The notes beneath the pieces were generated by a model. That model saw nothing but the letters and a program-made list of their open reading frames with translations. It had not been told where the DNA came from and did not search any database. From Arthrobacter sp. D5-1 (GTDB lineage Bacteria; Actinomycetota; Actinomycetes; Actinomycetales; Micrococcaceae), in assembly GCF_017357425.1 (NCBI RefSeq), contig NZ_CP014571.1, positions 2,666,001 to 2,730,000 on the forward strand: DNA of 64,000 bases, written 5' to 3'. Made by a program: the position numbers and the translations under genes. Below, one piece after another: positions 26,316 through 34,617 of the stretch; positions within the stretch are counted from its first letter, which is position 1; the number at the start of each line of letters is the position of its first letter.

Positions 26316-28499
26316 TTACAGCATGCAGCTGACGCAACCTTCCACCTCAGTGCCCTCCAGCGCGAGCTGGCGGAGACGGATGTAGTAGAGGGTCTTGATG
26401 CCCTTGCGCCATGCGTAGATCTGGGCCTTGTTGATGTCACGCGTGGTGGCGGTGTCCTTGAAGAACAGCGTCAGGGACAGGCCTTGATCCACGTGCTGCG
26501 TGGCAGCGGCGTAGGTGTCGATGATCTTCTCGTAGCCGATTTCGTAGGCGTCCTGGTAGTACTCCAGGTTGTCGTTGGTCAGGTACGGAGCCGGGTAGTA
26601 GACGCGGCCGATCTTGCCTTCCTTGCGGATTTCGATCTTGGCGGCCACCGGGTGGATCGACGACGTGGAGTTGTTGATGTAGCTGATGGAACCGGTAGGC
26701 GGTACGGCCTGGAGATTCTGGTTGTAGATACCGTGCTCCATGACCGAGGCCTTCAGCTCGCGCCAGTCATCCTGCGTGGGGATGTGGTGGCCGGCGAAGA
26801 GCTCGGAGACGCGTTCCGTTGCCGGGACCCATTCCTGCTCGGTGTACTTGTCGAAGAATTCACCCGAAGCATAGGTGGACTTCTCGAAGCCGCCGAACTT
26901 CTGGCCGGTCTCGATGGCCAGACGGTTGGAAGCGCGCAGAGCGTGGAACAGCACCGTGTAGAAGTAGATGTTGGTGAAGTCCAGGCCCTCTTCGGAACCG
27001 TAGTGGACGTGCTCGCGGGCAAGGTAACCGTGAAGGTTCATCTGGCCAAGGCCGATCGCGTGGCTCTGGGCGTTGCCCTGTGCGATGGACGGCACCGAGT
27101 TGATGTAGGACATGTCGGACACAGCGCTGAGGGCGCGGATGGACGTCTCAATGGAACGACCAAAGTCCGGCGAATCCATGGTCTTGGCGATGTTCATGGA
27201 ACCGAGGTTGCAGGAAATGTCCTTGCCCACGGTCTCGTAGCTGAGGTCTTCGGCGTAGATGGACGGCGAGGAAACCTGGAGGATCTCCGAGCAGAGGTTG
27301 CTCATGGTGATCTTGCCGTCGATCGGGTTGGCCCGGTTCACGGTGTCCTCGAACATGATGTACGGGTAGCCGGACTCGAACTGGATCTCCGCGAGGGTCT
27401 GGAAGAACTCCCGGGCAGAGATCTTGGTCTTCTTGATCCGCGAATCGTCAACCATCTCGTAGTACTTCTCGGTCACCGAAATATCGGAGAACGGGACACC
27501 GTAGACCTTCTCGACGTCGTACGGGGAGAAGAGGTACATGTCCTCGTTCTTCTTGGCCAGTTCGAACGTGATGTCCGGAACCACAACACCCAAGGAGAGC
27601 GTCTTGATACGGATCTTCTCGTCGGCGTTCTCACGCTTGGTGTCCAGGAAGCGGTGGATGTCCGGGTGGTGTGCGTGCAGGTATACGGCACCTGCACCCT
27701 GGCGGGCACCGAGCTGGTTTGCGTAGGAGAAGCTGTCTTCGAGGAGCTTCATCACGGGGATGACGCCGGAGGACTGGTTTTCGATCTGCTTGATCGGAGC
27801 ACCGTGTTCACGGATGTTGGTGAGAGAGAGCGCTACACCGCCGCCACGCTTGGAGAGCTGGAGCGCGGAGTTGATGGCGCGGGCGATCGACTCCATGTTG
27901 TCTTCGATGCGGAGCAGGAAGCAGGAGACGAGCTCGCCGCGCTGTGCCTTGCCGGCATTGAGGAACGTAGGCGTAGCCGGCTGGAAGCGGCCGTCAATGA
28001 TCTCATCGACGAGGCGGTTGGCCAGGTCTTCGTCGCCGCGTGCCAAGTGAAGGGCAACCATGCAGACGCGGTCTTCGTAGCGCTCCAGGAAACGCTTGCC
28101 GTCGAAAGTCTTCAGCGTGTAGGACGTGTAGAACTTGAAGGCACCAAGGAAGGTTTCGAAGCGGAACTTCTTCTTGTACGCGCGGTTGAAGAGGTCGCGG
28201 ATGAAGTTCATCGTGTACTGGTCAAGAGTTTCGCGCTCGTAGTACTGGTTCTTCACCAGGTAATCGAGCTTCTCTTCCAGATCGTGGAAGAACACCGTGT
28301 TGTTGTTCACGTGCTGCAGGAAGTACTGGTGCGCAGCCTCACGGTCGGCTTCGAACTGGATCTCGCCGTTGGGGCCATACAGGTTCAGCATGGCGTTGAG
28401 CTCGTGATAACCCAAGCCCTTGAAAGCCTCAGGCAGCGGCTTCTTGACCGTGTCCACAGCGCCCCCGGTTACTTCTGTTTCTGCGACAGTTGTGTCCAA
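26316..28499 (-). CDS. nrdE: Ribonucleotide reductase class Ib, alpha subunit NrdE
   Basis: A 727-residue catalytic subunit reducing ribonucleoside diphosphates, nearly colinear with mycobacterial NrdE. Features include [19 protein letters not shown] (active-site Cys), the radical-site region NLCSEI, the tyrosine pair near [17 protein letters not shown] and the C-terminal redox tail EGCVSCML that exchanges disulfides with NrdH. The start appears to be TTG 28499, overlapping the end of nrdI by 31 bases. That length agrees with relatives; GTG further in is an alternative but has poor spacing. It lacks the N-terminal ATP cone, as class Ib enzymes do. Confidence 0.97.
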   Translation of the reverse strand: MDTTVAETEVTGGAVDTVKKPLPEAFKGLGYHELNAMLNLYGPNGEIQFEADREAAHQYFLQHVNNNTVFFHDLEEKLDYLVKNQYYERETLDQYTMNFIRDLFNRAYKKKFRFETFLGAFKFYTSYTLKTFDGKRFLERYEDRVCMVALHLARGDEDLANRLVDEIIDGRFQPATPTFLNAGKAQRGELVSCFLLRIEDNMESIARAINSALQLSKRGGGVALSLTNIREHGAPIKQIENQSSGVIPVMKLLEDSFSYANQLGARQGAGAVYLHAHHPDIHRFLDTKRENADEKIRIKTLSLGVVVPDITFELAKKNEDMYLFSPYDVEKVYGVPFSDISVTEKYYEMVDDSRIKKTKISAREFFQTLAEIQFESGYPYIMFEDTVNRANPIDGKITMSNLCSEILQVSSPSIYAEDLSYETVGKDISCNLGSMNIAKTMDSPDFGRSIETSIRALSAVSDMSYINSVPSIAQGNAQSHAIGLGQMNLHGYLAREHVHYGSEEGLDFTNIYFYTVLFHALRASNRLAIETGQKFGGFEKSTYASGEFFDKYTEQEWVPATERVSELFAGHHIPTQDDWRELKASVMEHGIYNQNLQAVPPTGSISYINNSTSSIHPVAAKIEIRKEGKIGRVYYPAPYLTNDNLEYYQDAYEIGYEKIIDTYAAATQHVDQGLSLTLFFKDTATTRDINKAQIYAWRKGIKTLYYIRLRQLALEGTEVEGCVSCML

Positions 28500-28939
28500 A
28501 ACTTTTCCAGCCCTTCGTTGACCCGCTGAACGTCTTCCGGCGTTCCCATGAGTTCAAATTTGTAAAGATGCGGCACTTTGCACTTGACGGAGATGATGTC
28601 TCCCGCCGCGCAGTAGTTGTCCGCGAAATTGGTGTTCCCTGCTCCGATAACACCGCGGATCAGTTCCCTGTTCCTGGAATCGTTGAGAAATCTGATGACT
28701 TGCTTCGGCACGGAACCTTCGCCGTTTGTTCCGCCGTAAGTGGGCAGTACAAGGACGAAGGGTTCGAGGGCTCGAAGCGGAGCATCCTGGGCGTATAGCG
28801 GGATGCGCGCCGCATCCGTACCCAATTTTTCGACGAATCGTTTGGTGTTCTCGGAGGTCGAGGAAAAGTAGATGAGGTGACTCCTCGTGGTCACAGCTTC
28901 TGCAGCATCGCGTACGGGTGCCGCTGCCAGCGGTGCCAT
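28469..28939 (-). CDS. nrdI: Flavodoxin-like NrdI
   Basis: A 156-residue flavodoxin-fold protein. FMN-binding loops are seen in [16 protein letters not shown] and [16 protein letters not shown], followed by [10 protein letters not shown]. NrdI supplies the oxidant needed to assemble the dimanganese–tyrosyl radical cofactor of NrdF. The start is ATG 28939 after a GAGGTGA ribosome-binding site. The long open frame upstream runs into nrdH and is spurious. It sits in the standard nrdH–nrdI–nrdE order. Confidence 0.95.
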   Translation of the reverse strand: MAPLAAAPVRDAAEAVTTRSHLIYFSSTSENTKRFVEKLGTDAARIPLYAQDAPLRALEPFVLVLPTYGGTNGEGSVPKQVIRFLNDSRNRELIRGVIGAGNTNFADNYCAAGDIISVKCKVPHLYKFELMGTPEDVQRVNEGLEKFWTQLSQKQK

Positions 28940-29001
28940 GGGAGTCACCTCGACTACATAGGAATTCTTAGTGTGCTGTGGTGGCGAAGTTTGGATGAAA
29001 C

Positions 29002-29244
29002 TTAGGCCACGGAGGAAACGGCCTGGGCCAGTTCCTCGATCTTGTCCGGGCGGAAACCAGACCAGTGGTCCTGCTCGGTTACGACGACCGGAGCCTGCAT
29101 GTAGCCCAGTGCCTTGAGGCGCTCGAGGGCCTCGGCATCCTGGGAGATGTCGACACTCTGGTAGGCAATGCCCTTCTTGTCGAGTGCCCGGTAGGTTGCG
29201 TTGCACTGAACACAGGCCGGCTTGGTGTAAACCGTTACGGTCAT
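29002..29244 (-). CDS. nrdH: NrdH-redoxin
   Basis: An 80-residue glutaredoxin-like thiol protein with thioredoxin-like behaviour. The active site is CVQC (Cys11 and Cys14), with [19 protein letters not shown] towards the C-terminus, typical of NrdH. It reduces NrdE and is itself reduced by thioredoxin reductase. It is the first gene of the nrdHIE cluster; the control region with NrdR-like boxes lies upstream (29358–29415). Confidence 0.95.
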   Translation of the reverse strand: MTVTVYTKPACVQCNATYRALDKKGIAYQSVDISQDAEALERLKALGYMQAPVVVTEQDHWSGFRPDKIEELAQAVSSVA

Positions 29245-29357
29245 GATCCCTGTCCCCTTAGTTGAAGTCTGTCGCTCTTCGTATCTGGCGGGCTCAACCG
29301 GAACTAGCTACTGAATCCGATACCGGCCCGCGGGCTGCCGTGACAGCCAACACGCTC

Positions 29358-29373
29358 TGATTTTGTCTTGTGC
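29358..29373. promoter_or_regulatory. Second, weaker NrdR-type box
   Basis: This 16-base site matches 9 of 16 positions of the NrdR consensus, with a well conserved TTGTG half. It starts 42 bases from the stronger box, which is four helical turns and places both on the same DNA face. Low confidence alone; supported by the pairing. Confidence 0.4.
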
Positions 29374-29399
29374 TGGTTTCCCGCTCAATCCGTAAATCG

Positions 29400-29415
29400 A
29401 TACTACATGTAGTGC
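29400..29415. promoter_or_regulatory. NrdR box upstream of nrdH
   Basis: ATACTACATGTAGTGC matches 12 of 16 positions of the NrdR palindrome (ACACwATATATwGTGT) and has a perfect central ACTACATGTAGT dyad. NrdR is the zinc/ATP-cone repressor of ribonucleotide reductase genes, so this is the expected operator for nrdHIE. Confidence 0.75.
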
Positions 29416-29640
29416 AAGCGTCGAACTGGAACCCCAAGATGATGTATTACAAGTATGTCATTCAATCCACCGCTCGTCCACAGGCGAGGGCCCTCAAAAT
29501 GTCCGTGATTCCGCCAAATTGAGAGATGTCATCCACACCCTGTGGACTACTTAGCCACATTTAATCTCCAGCGTGTCGCCCGGATACGGCGTGTCGTGAC
29601 ACTTTGAAAATGTGGCGTGGCGAACAGCTAAAATCTGCTG

Positions 29641-30606
29641 ATGGTCAATCTCCTCCACCTCCGGACGCTGATGGAAGTAACCCGCTTGGGTTCCTTCGCT
29701 GCTGCCGCCGCCCAGCTTGGCTACACAGCCTCGGCAGTCTCCCAACAGATGGCCGCGCTGGAACGCGATACCGGCGTCGAGCTTTTCCAACGTTCGGCGC
29801 GGAGCGTTGTCCCCACGGAAGCTGCCGTGACCATGACCCGGCACGCATCGAAGGTACTGACAGACGTCGAAGCCCTCATGGCTGCCGCTTCACGAACCAA
29901 CGACTCCCCCGCGCAGGAACTGAGGCTTGGCATCTTCCCCAGCCTTGCCACCTACGTGTTGCCGGAAATCCTCCGGAACGATCGGTGGAACGGGCTGGGC
30001 ATTGAGCTCCGCGTCTCCGTGGCGGAGCCCGCCCAAACCATCCAGGGACTGCGCAGCGGCGGCGAACTGGACGTGGCGCTGGTCTACCAGGTGGGGCAGT
30101 CCGGACTGGCCTGGCCACACTCCCTGGAACGGCAGTGGATCGGCGACGACGACTTCAGGGTGGTGCTGCCTGCATCCTGGAAAATCCGGGAGGACGCCGA
30201 GATAGAAGCCGCTCACCTGTCCGACATGCCGTGGATCGTCCACCACCCCGGCACCAGCGACGCCCTGGTGATCGAGCGCCTGTTCGCCAGCTGCAACCTC
30301 CATCCACGGGTGGTGGCGTACAGCGACGACTTCCACGCCAGCTTGGAGATGACCGCCGCCGGCCTGGGTGCCTCGCTGGTACCGGAACTGGCGCTCCGGA
30401 ACCGGCCATCCGGCGTCGTGGTCCTTGACGTCCCGGACATTCGGCTGGCGCGCAACGTCTTCGCACTGCTCATCAACGAAAAGCGGACGGCGCAAGTGCA
30501 GTTGTTCACACAACTGCTGGCCGACACCCTCCGGGAGACGTCGGGTAAGAGCGGACTTCACCCCTTGAAAACCGCGCCTGTCAAGGCCCCGCAACGGCGC
30601 CGGTGA
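29641..30606 (+). CDS. LysR-family transcriptional regulator
   Basis: A 321-residue LysR protein. The N-terminal winged helix-turn-helix reads HLRTLMEVTRLGSFAAAAAQ then YTASAVSQQMAALERD. The effector domain (about 90–300) includes ELRLGIFPSLATYVLPE. No metabolic gene is adjacent in the usual divergent position; nrdH is divergent, 396 bases away, and is not an expected LysR target. The start ATG 29641 has no ribosome-binding site but a TAAAAT hexamer about seven bases before it, suggesting a leaderless mRNA. The ligand is unknown. Confidence 0.88.
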   Translation: MVNLLHLRTLMEVTRLGSFAAAAAQLGYTASAVSQQMAALERDTGVELFQRSARSVVPTEAAVTMTRHASKVLTDVEALMAAASRTNDSPAQELRLGIFPSLATYVLPEILRNDRWNGLGIELRVSVAEPAQTIQGLRSGGELDVALVYQVGQSGLAWPHSLERQWIGDDDFRVVLPASWKIREDAEIEAAHLSDMPWIVHHPGTSDALVIERLFASCNLHPRVVAYSDDFHASLEMTAAGLGASLVPELALRNRPSGVVVLDVPDIRLARNVFALLINEKRTAQVQLFTQLLADTLRETSGKSGLHPLKTAPVKAPQRRR

Positions 30607-30656
30607 AATATCCCCAAGTGCTGGAACCCGCCGGTTGATGGGGTTAGATTGATCAC

Positions 30657-31160
30657 ATGGGCAAGGTAGCGAGCAAACATTTTGGGGAGATCGAGCTCAA
30701 CCACGGGCGTGAACATTGCTTCGTCGCAAGACACGAACTCGCCGGCAACCAGTTGGAGCTGGACCTCAATGTCACCGCGCACGACCACTTCGATGAGGCC
30801 GCCATGCGCAAGGTGGACTACAGGTTGCGCTTCCTGCCCGAACTCGTGGACCAGGTCAGGGAAATGATTGCCGAAGAGCTTGACCAGGACGGCACCAATC
30901 CCCAGCAATTCCTGCATTTCCATAGCTCACAGCTCAAGGACGAGCAGCTGGAATCGGTCTTCGGCGTCCGGGACAAGGGCCAACTAACCAATGATGTATT
31001 CCTGAAGGCCCTCAAGCTCGGCCACGTGGCCATCTACCCCGGACAGCCAGAGCGGTATTTTGTGCTGGACTTCACCCTCGGATCTCATTTCACGGACGAA
31101 CTCCTGGTGGTCGCAGCCGACGAAGACGGCGTGGTGGATGACGAAATCCTCTGGGAGTAG
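30657..31160 (+). CDS. DUF2004-like hypothetical protein
   Basis: A 167-residue acidic cytoplasmic protein starting MGKVASKHFGEIEL. The opening FGEIELNHG, the LELDLNVTAHDHFDE segment and the C-terminal FVLDFTLGSHFTDELLVVAADE resemble DUF2004 proteins, whose function is unknown. It follows the LysR gene with a 50-base gap and may be co-transcribed. Its original terminator hairpin just downstream has been split by the IS30 element. Confidence 0.6.
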   Translation: MGKVASKHFGEIELNHGREHCFVARHELAGNQLELDLNVTAHDHFDEAAMRKVDYRLRFLPELVDQVREMIAEELDQDGTNPQQFLHFHSSQLKDEQLESVFGVRDKGQLTNDVFLKALKLGHVAIYPGQPERYFVLDFTLGSHFTDELLVVAADEDGVVDDEILWE

Positions 31161-31181
31161 CCAGCAACACTTAACAGCGAA

Positions 31182-31199
31182 CGACGGCGGCCGGTCACC
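31182..31199. repeat. Left arm of terminator hairpin interrupted by the IS30 element
   Basis: CGACGGCGGCCGGTCACC pairs with the arm at 32870–32887 on the other side of the element (17 Watson–Crick pairs plus one G·T). It matches the arm of the intact terminator at 2656–2693. The hairpin would have served the convergent DUF2004-like gene and the MoxR operon. Confidence 0.75.
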
Positions 31200-31213
31200 T
31201 TGGCGGTTTCTAG

Positions 31214-31229
31214 GAGTCGTTGCAACACC
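31214..31229 (+). repeat. Left terminal inverted repeat of the IS30 element
   Basis: GAGTCGTTGCAACACC. It matches the right repeat (32837–32852, reverse complement) at 14 of 16 positions, differing only in the two outermost bases. Confidence 0.85.
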
Positions 31230-31235
31230 TGTTGG

Positions 31236-32774
31236 TTAGGTGGTTAGTAGTAAATCACGTAGGCGCTCGGCTGGGGTTTTCCAGCCGAGCGTTTTGCGTG
31301 GGCGGCCGTTGAGTTCCTGGGCGACGTGTTCGAGGTCTTCGGGTCCGTAGGCGGATAGGTCGGTGCCTTTGGGGAAGTATTGGCGTAGCAGGCCGTTGGT
31401 GTTTTCGTTTGAGCCGCGTTGCCAGGGGCTGGCGGGGTCGCAAAAATAGACCTGCATGTCGGTGGCGAGGGTGAAGGATTTGTGGGCTGCCATTTCGGCG
31501 CCTTGGTCCCAGGTCAGGGAGCCTCGCAGGTGTGCCGGCAATGTCGCCATTGTTTTGATGAGGCCGTCGCGGACAGTTTCGGCGGTGTGGTCGCCCGGGA
31601 GGTGGACGAGCATCACGTATCGGGTGGTGCGCTCGACTAAGGTCGCGATCGCGGACTGGTTCAGGGCCCCGGTGATGAGGTCGCCCTCCCAATGGCCGGG
31701 CACCGCGCGGTCCTCGATCTCGGGTGGTCGTTCGGAAATCATGATCATCGGGTCGACGAATCTGGGGGTGCGCTGCTCGTCCGTGCGGTGGGGTTTCCGG
31801 CGGGTCCGGCCGGTGCGTAGCGCTGCCTGGACCTCGCGTTTGAGTCCGCCCCGTGCCTGGAGGTAGAGGGCCTGATAAATGGTCTCGGTGCTCACGCGCA
31901 TCTCCGGTCTGTCGGGGAATTCTTCGACCAGGGTGTGGCTGATCTGCTCTGGAGACCAGCGTAGGAGCAACTTGTCTTTCACGTAGTTGCGCAGGCCCGA
32001 CTCGATGGCCAGTTTGGCGGACTTGGGCCGCCTCCGCCGGGTAGCTGCCTTGCGATGCGCTCCGTGGGGCAAGTAGCCCAGGAGGGGGTCGGTATTTCGT
32101 GCCAGCTCCCGGCTGACTGTTGAAGGCGATCTGCCGATGGTGCGGGCGATCGCCCTCACCGAGGAGCCAGCTGCCTGCAGATCCCGGATCAATTCCCGTT
32201 CCTGAACATTGAGGTATCGCGGGTCAATAGGTTTCTCTAACGCTGATACTTCCACCGGCACCACTCCTGGTGTGCCGGTGGAAGAGGTCTTAGTGGTCAC
32301 ACCACGTTTGTAATCGACCACCCGGCCATCCGGATAAATGCGTCGCCCACCAGACTTCCTGATCCCGCGTTCCCACTCCCGGGCGGTCTTAGGATTGACA
32401 CCTACGGCGGTGATGGCTTCGCTTCGGCTCATTCCGACCTTCCGCAGCCGGAGGAATTTTTCCCGCCGGTCGGATCCTGGGGCTTTGCTGGCAATTCCCG
32501 CTTCCGAGGCCCAGCGGTGGCAGGTATTGACGTTCAAACCAAGTTCGGCAGCGGCCAGAGTCACGCTCTCCACGCGCCGGAGGACCGTGAAGAACTCTTC
32601 CTTCTGCTCTGGCGCGTACTGCGTCCTGACGACCTTCTCGTTCCGGACGCCAGCCTTCCGGCACCACTGGTAACAAGTCACCCGATTCAGTCCAAGTTCC
32701 GAAGCTGCGGCAGTGACGCTGCCAAGACGATCAAGGGCTTGAAAGAACTGAGTCCTTAGCTCAGGCGCGTACAT
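31236..32774 (-). CDS. IS30-family transposase
   Basis: About 512 residues from ATG 32774. A longer frame to TTG 32846 runs into the terminal repeat. The C-terminal half is the DDE catalytic domain: PGHWEGDLITG (first Asp), SLTWDQGAEMAAHKSF (second Asp) and PWQRGSNENTNGLLRQYFPKG (Glu). The middle has the IS30 helix-turn-helix, ERELIRDLQAAGSSVRAIA then RSPSTVSRELARN. The N-terminal extension carries two similar units, YAPELRTQFFQAL…ELGLNRVTCYQWCRKAGV and YAPEQKEEFFTVL…ELGLNVNTCHRWASEAGI, plus a third helix-turn-helix. It is thus longer than classical IS30 transposases of roughly 380 residues. No frameshift or stop is seen, so it may be active. Confidence 0.93.
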   Translation of the reverse strand: MYAPELRTQFFQALDRLGSVTAAASELGLNRVTCYQWCRKAGVRNEKVVRTQYAPEQKEEFFTVLRRVESVTLAAAELGLNVNTCHRWASEAGIASKAPGSDRREKFLRLRKVGMSRSEAITAVGVNPKTAREWERGIRKSGGRRIYPDGRVVDYKRGVTTKTSSTGTPGVVPVEVSALEKPIDPRYLNVQERELIRDLQAAGSSVRAIARTIGRSPSTVSRELARNTDPLLGYLPHGAHRKAATRRRRPKSAKLAIESGLRNYVKDKLLLRWSPEQISHTLVEEFPDRPEMRVSTETIYQALYLQARGGLKREVQAALRTGRTRRKPHRTDEQRTPRFVDPMIMISERPPEIEDRAVPGHWEGDLITGALNQSAIATLVERTTRYVMLVHLPGDHTAETVRDGLIKTMATLPAHLRGSLTWDQGAEMAAHKSFTLATDMQVYFCDPASPWQRGSNENTNGLLRQYFPKGTDLSAYGPEDLEHVAQELNGRPRKTLGWKTPAERLRDLLLTT

Positions 32775-32809
32775 CCGCCGGTTTACCGGTACCTTCTTTA
32801 AAGACGACA

Positions 32810-32852
32810 CGGTCGTTGCAACTCCCAAAAATTCTGGGTGTTGCAACGACCG
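32810..32852. repeat. Doubled right end of the IS30 element, forming a 17-bp hairpin
   Basis: Arms 32810–32826 and 32836–32852 match at 16 of 17 bases around a nine-base loop. The outer arm is the right terminal repeat and the inner arm is an inverted copy. The hairpin lies just upstream of the transposase start and could block outside transcription or ribosomes. Confidence 0.8.
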
Positions 32853-32869
32853 CTAGAACCGGCCCTTAT

Positions 32870-32887
32870 GGTGGCCGGCCGCCGTCG
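32870..32887. repeat. Right arm of terminator hairpin interrupted by the IS30 element
   Basis: This arm complements 31182–31199. Joining the flanks across one CTAG recreates a long imperfect palindrome with an inner GGTT-TCTAG-AACC dyad at the insertion point. Confidence 0.75.
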
Positions 32888-32938
32888 CTGTTGTCCGATG
32901 TGAGTCCAAGGATTCGTGAACTTTGTTCACCCATAGGT

Positions 32939-33643
32939 TCACCATGGCCTGTCAACGCGAGGGCCATCGTCAGGACTGCGCAGGTATTCTCCGCGTTCCT
33001 GCCCCTCCGAGCGTTCCCGTTGGGCTCGTTGCGCGCTCTCCTCCAACTGTTTGAGCTGTTCCTGTGGAGGCGTGGACGGGGATTCCCCGGAAGGCTGCTG
33101 CGCCGTGCCGCGTTGCGTCTTTCCTTCGGCGATTTTGTTCGTGAGCCGGTCCTCCGCCGCGTCAAGGGCTGCGCCCTCCCCTGCGGCGTTGGCGGGACCA
33201 ACAGCATGGCATTGCGGCGGTGATGCTTCGGCGACAGCAAGTCCTTCCGCAAGCAGCCGGGCCGCAGCGTCACCGTCCCCTGCCGCGTCCCCCAATTTCT
33301 CGATGCTCAGGACAAGGTTGACCCGGACTTTGCACTCGTCATCACCTGGGCCGAGCCGCAAAGCCGTCTCGAACTCTTCCCGTGCAGCGGCGAAGTCACC
33401 GGCCAGCACCCGGGCGTCCCCGGAGGCGAACGACGCCTTGTGCGGCTCCACGAAGTTGGCTACATGGAGCCAGGAGGCAGCCCGGGCAACGTCATTTTCC
33501 TGACCGGCTGCGTAGGACTCCGCGGCTGCACCACCCAGGACGCCCACACCCAGGAGTTTCGCGGCAACTGCGAGCGCCAGCAGGGCCGCCGGCGCGGACC
33601 ACAGCGCAAGGCGGAGTCGCCGTCGTCGTACGTCGTGGGTCAT
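32939..33643 (-). CDS. Membrane-anchored TPR-type protein, last gene of the MoxR operon
   Basis: A 234-residue protein with one N-terminal transmembrane segment (LALWSAPAALLALAVAAKLL) and a short TPR-like region: NFVEPHKASFASGDARVLAG then DFAAAREEFETALRLGPGDDE. A charged Gln/Glu/Arg-rich tail (QEQLKQLEESAQRAQRERSE) follows. It overlaps the preceding VWA gene by four bases (ATGA). In BatABC-like operons a TPR protein accompanies the VWA proteins, probably as a periplasmic scaffold. The job is inferred from that context. Confidence 0.7.
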   Translation of the reverse strand: MTHDVRRRRLRLALWSAPAALLALAVAAKLLGVGVLGGAAAESYAAGQENDVARAASWLHVANFVEPHKASFASGDARVLAGDFAAAREEFETALRLGPGDDECKVRVNLVLSIEKLGDAAGDGDAAARLLAEGLAVAEASPPQCHAVGPANAAGEGAALDAAEDRLTNKIAEGKTQRGTAQQPSGESPSTPPQEQLKQLEESAQRAQRERSEGQERGEYLRSPDDGPRVDRPW

Positions 33644-34617
33644 GGGGTGCGCTCCTTTGCTGCTGCAGGCCGGAGGTTCAGGAGTGCGGCGAGGTGGCGC
33701 AGTGGTTCGTGCAATGCCAGCAGGAAGGCAGCCAGGGCGAGGAGCCAGTAGAGCTCAATGCGTCCGGGGGTGTCCGCGTCGCTGATAGTGAGGACACCTG
33801 GCTGGGCTTTTGCAAGCATGTCCGACGGCGGCTCTGTCCCGGTCCGGTGTGCGTAGGGGAGGCGGAGTTGCTCGGCGATAGCGCGGAGTTGGTCTTCGTC
33901 GATGCGTGAAACGGCGTCCTGCGTGGTGTCGGAGCTGCGGTCCTTGAGGTAGTCGGCGTCGGCATCCGGGGTTTCCTTCATGCGTCCTCCCTGAGGGGTG
34001 CCGTATCCAAGGACTGCTCCCCCGGCTACGTTGGCGGCGTCCATGGCCGCTGGCCGCTCGGCGCTGGTGTTCTCGCCATCGCCGGCGTAGAAGACCAGAG
34101 CAGGCCTGCCCGGGTGTTGCTCCTTGGCCGCGGCAAGCCGGTCTTTGAGGAGCTGTGCCGCACCGGTGACGCTGCTTCCCTTGGCGTATCGGGCGTTTTG
34201 GGGTTGGAGCGTGGTCATAGCAGTCTGCAGCGCGGTGGCGTCGCGGGTGAGGGGCATTCGGACGGTGGCCTGGTTGTCGAACGTGATCAGGGAGAATTTG
34301 GCACCGGCAAGCTCCTTGGCTATCGCCATGACATCACGTTGGGCCCCCGTCAGGCGGGTAGTGGAGCCGTTGTAGTCTTCGGCTGCCATGCTGGTGCTGG
34401 TGTCCACCACGAAGAAGACGTCCATCTCCGCGGTGGCGGTGTTGGCCTGTCCACCGGGCCAACCCGGCCGGAGCGCGGCAAGGAGCAGAAGCACGACGGC
34501 GGCGCCCCGCAACGCTGCCGGCCTCGCGTTCCGTTTCAGGGCCAGCACGGTGAACATCAGCATGGCGGCGAAGGCCAGGACCAACAGGGGCCATGGAAAG
34601 ACCGGTGCAAACGTCAT
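33640..34617 (-). CDS. VWA-domain membrane protein (BatB-like)
   Basis: A 325-residue protein with two N-terminal hydrophobic segments, a von Willebrand A domain (about 75–275) with the metal-site motif VVDTSTSMAAEDYN, and a C-terminal transmembrane helix (IELYWLLALAAFLLALHE). The start ATG 34617 follows GGAGG and overlaps the previous stop (ATGA). VWA proteins in MoxR operons act with the ATPase in assembly or envelope-stress functions, and the metal site probably binds a partner protein. Confidence 0.85.
   Translation of the reverse strand: MTFAPVFPWPLLVLAFAAMLMFTVLALKRNARPAALRGAAVVLLLLAALRPGWPGGQANTATAEMDVFFVVDTSTSMAAEDYNGSTTRLTGAQRDVMAIAKELAGAKFSLITFDNQATVRMPLTRDATALQTAMTTLQPQNARYAKGSSVTGAAQLLKDRLAAAKEQHPGRPALVFYAGDGENTSAERPAAMDAANVAGGAVLGYGTPQGGRMKETPDADADYLKDRSSDTTQDAVSRIDEDQLRAIAEQLRLPYAHRTGTEPPSDMLAKAQPGVLTISDADTPGRIELYWLLALAAFLLALHEPLRHLAALLNLRPAAAKERTP

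Larger units (their letters stand above)
29245..29640. other. nrdH–LysR intergenic region
   Basis: About 396 bases between divergent nrdH and the LysR gene. It holds the nrdH leader, two NrdR-type boxes and the LysR promoter region, where TAAAAT lies about seven bases before the ATG at 29641. I see no open reading frame worth calling. Lower GC than the flanking genes fits a regulatory spacer. Confidence 0.7.
31214..32852 (-). mobile_element. IS30-family insertion sequence, complete
   Basis: A 1639-base element bounded by 16-base terminal inverted repeats whose inner 14 bases are identical (GTCGTTGCAACACC inward from each end). A CTAG at each border (31210–31213 and 32853–32856) is the likely target duplication. 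It carries one transposase gene on the minus strand, which looks intact. The right end holds a second, inverted copy of the terminal repeat. If CTAG were part of the repeats, the element would be eight bases longer. Confidence 0.85.

Noticed and set aside
26484-28529. 681-codon open frame on the plus strand, antisense to nrdE
   Set aside because: It is the mirror of a highly conserved gene in GC-rich DNA. The translation is Val/Gly/Asp-rich with no domain, ribosome-binding site or promoter.
32916-32930. GTGAAC-TTT-GTTCAC inverted repeat near the end of the TPR gene
   Set aside because: Short stem with no tail and no clear role. Noted only because it lies beside the IS-disrupted terminator.
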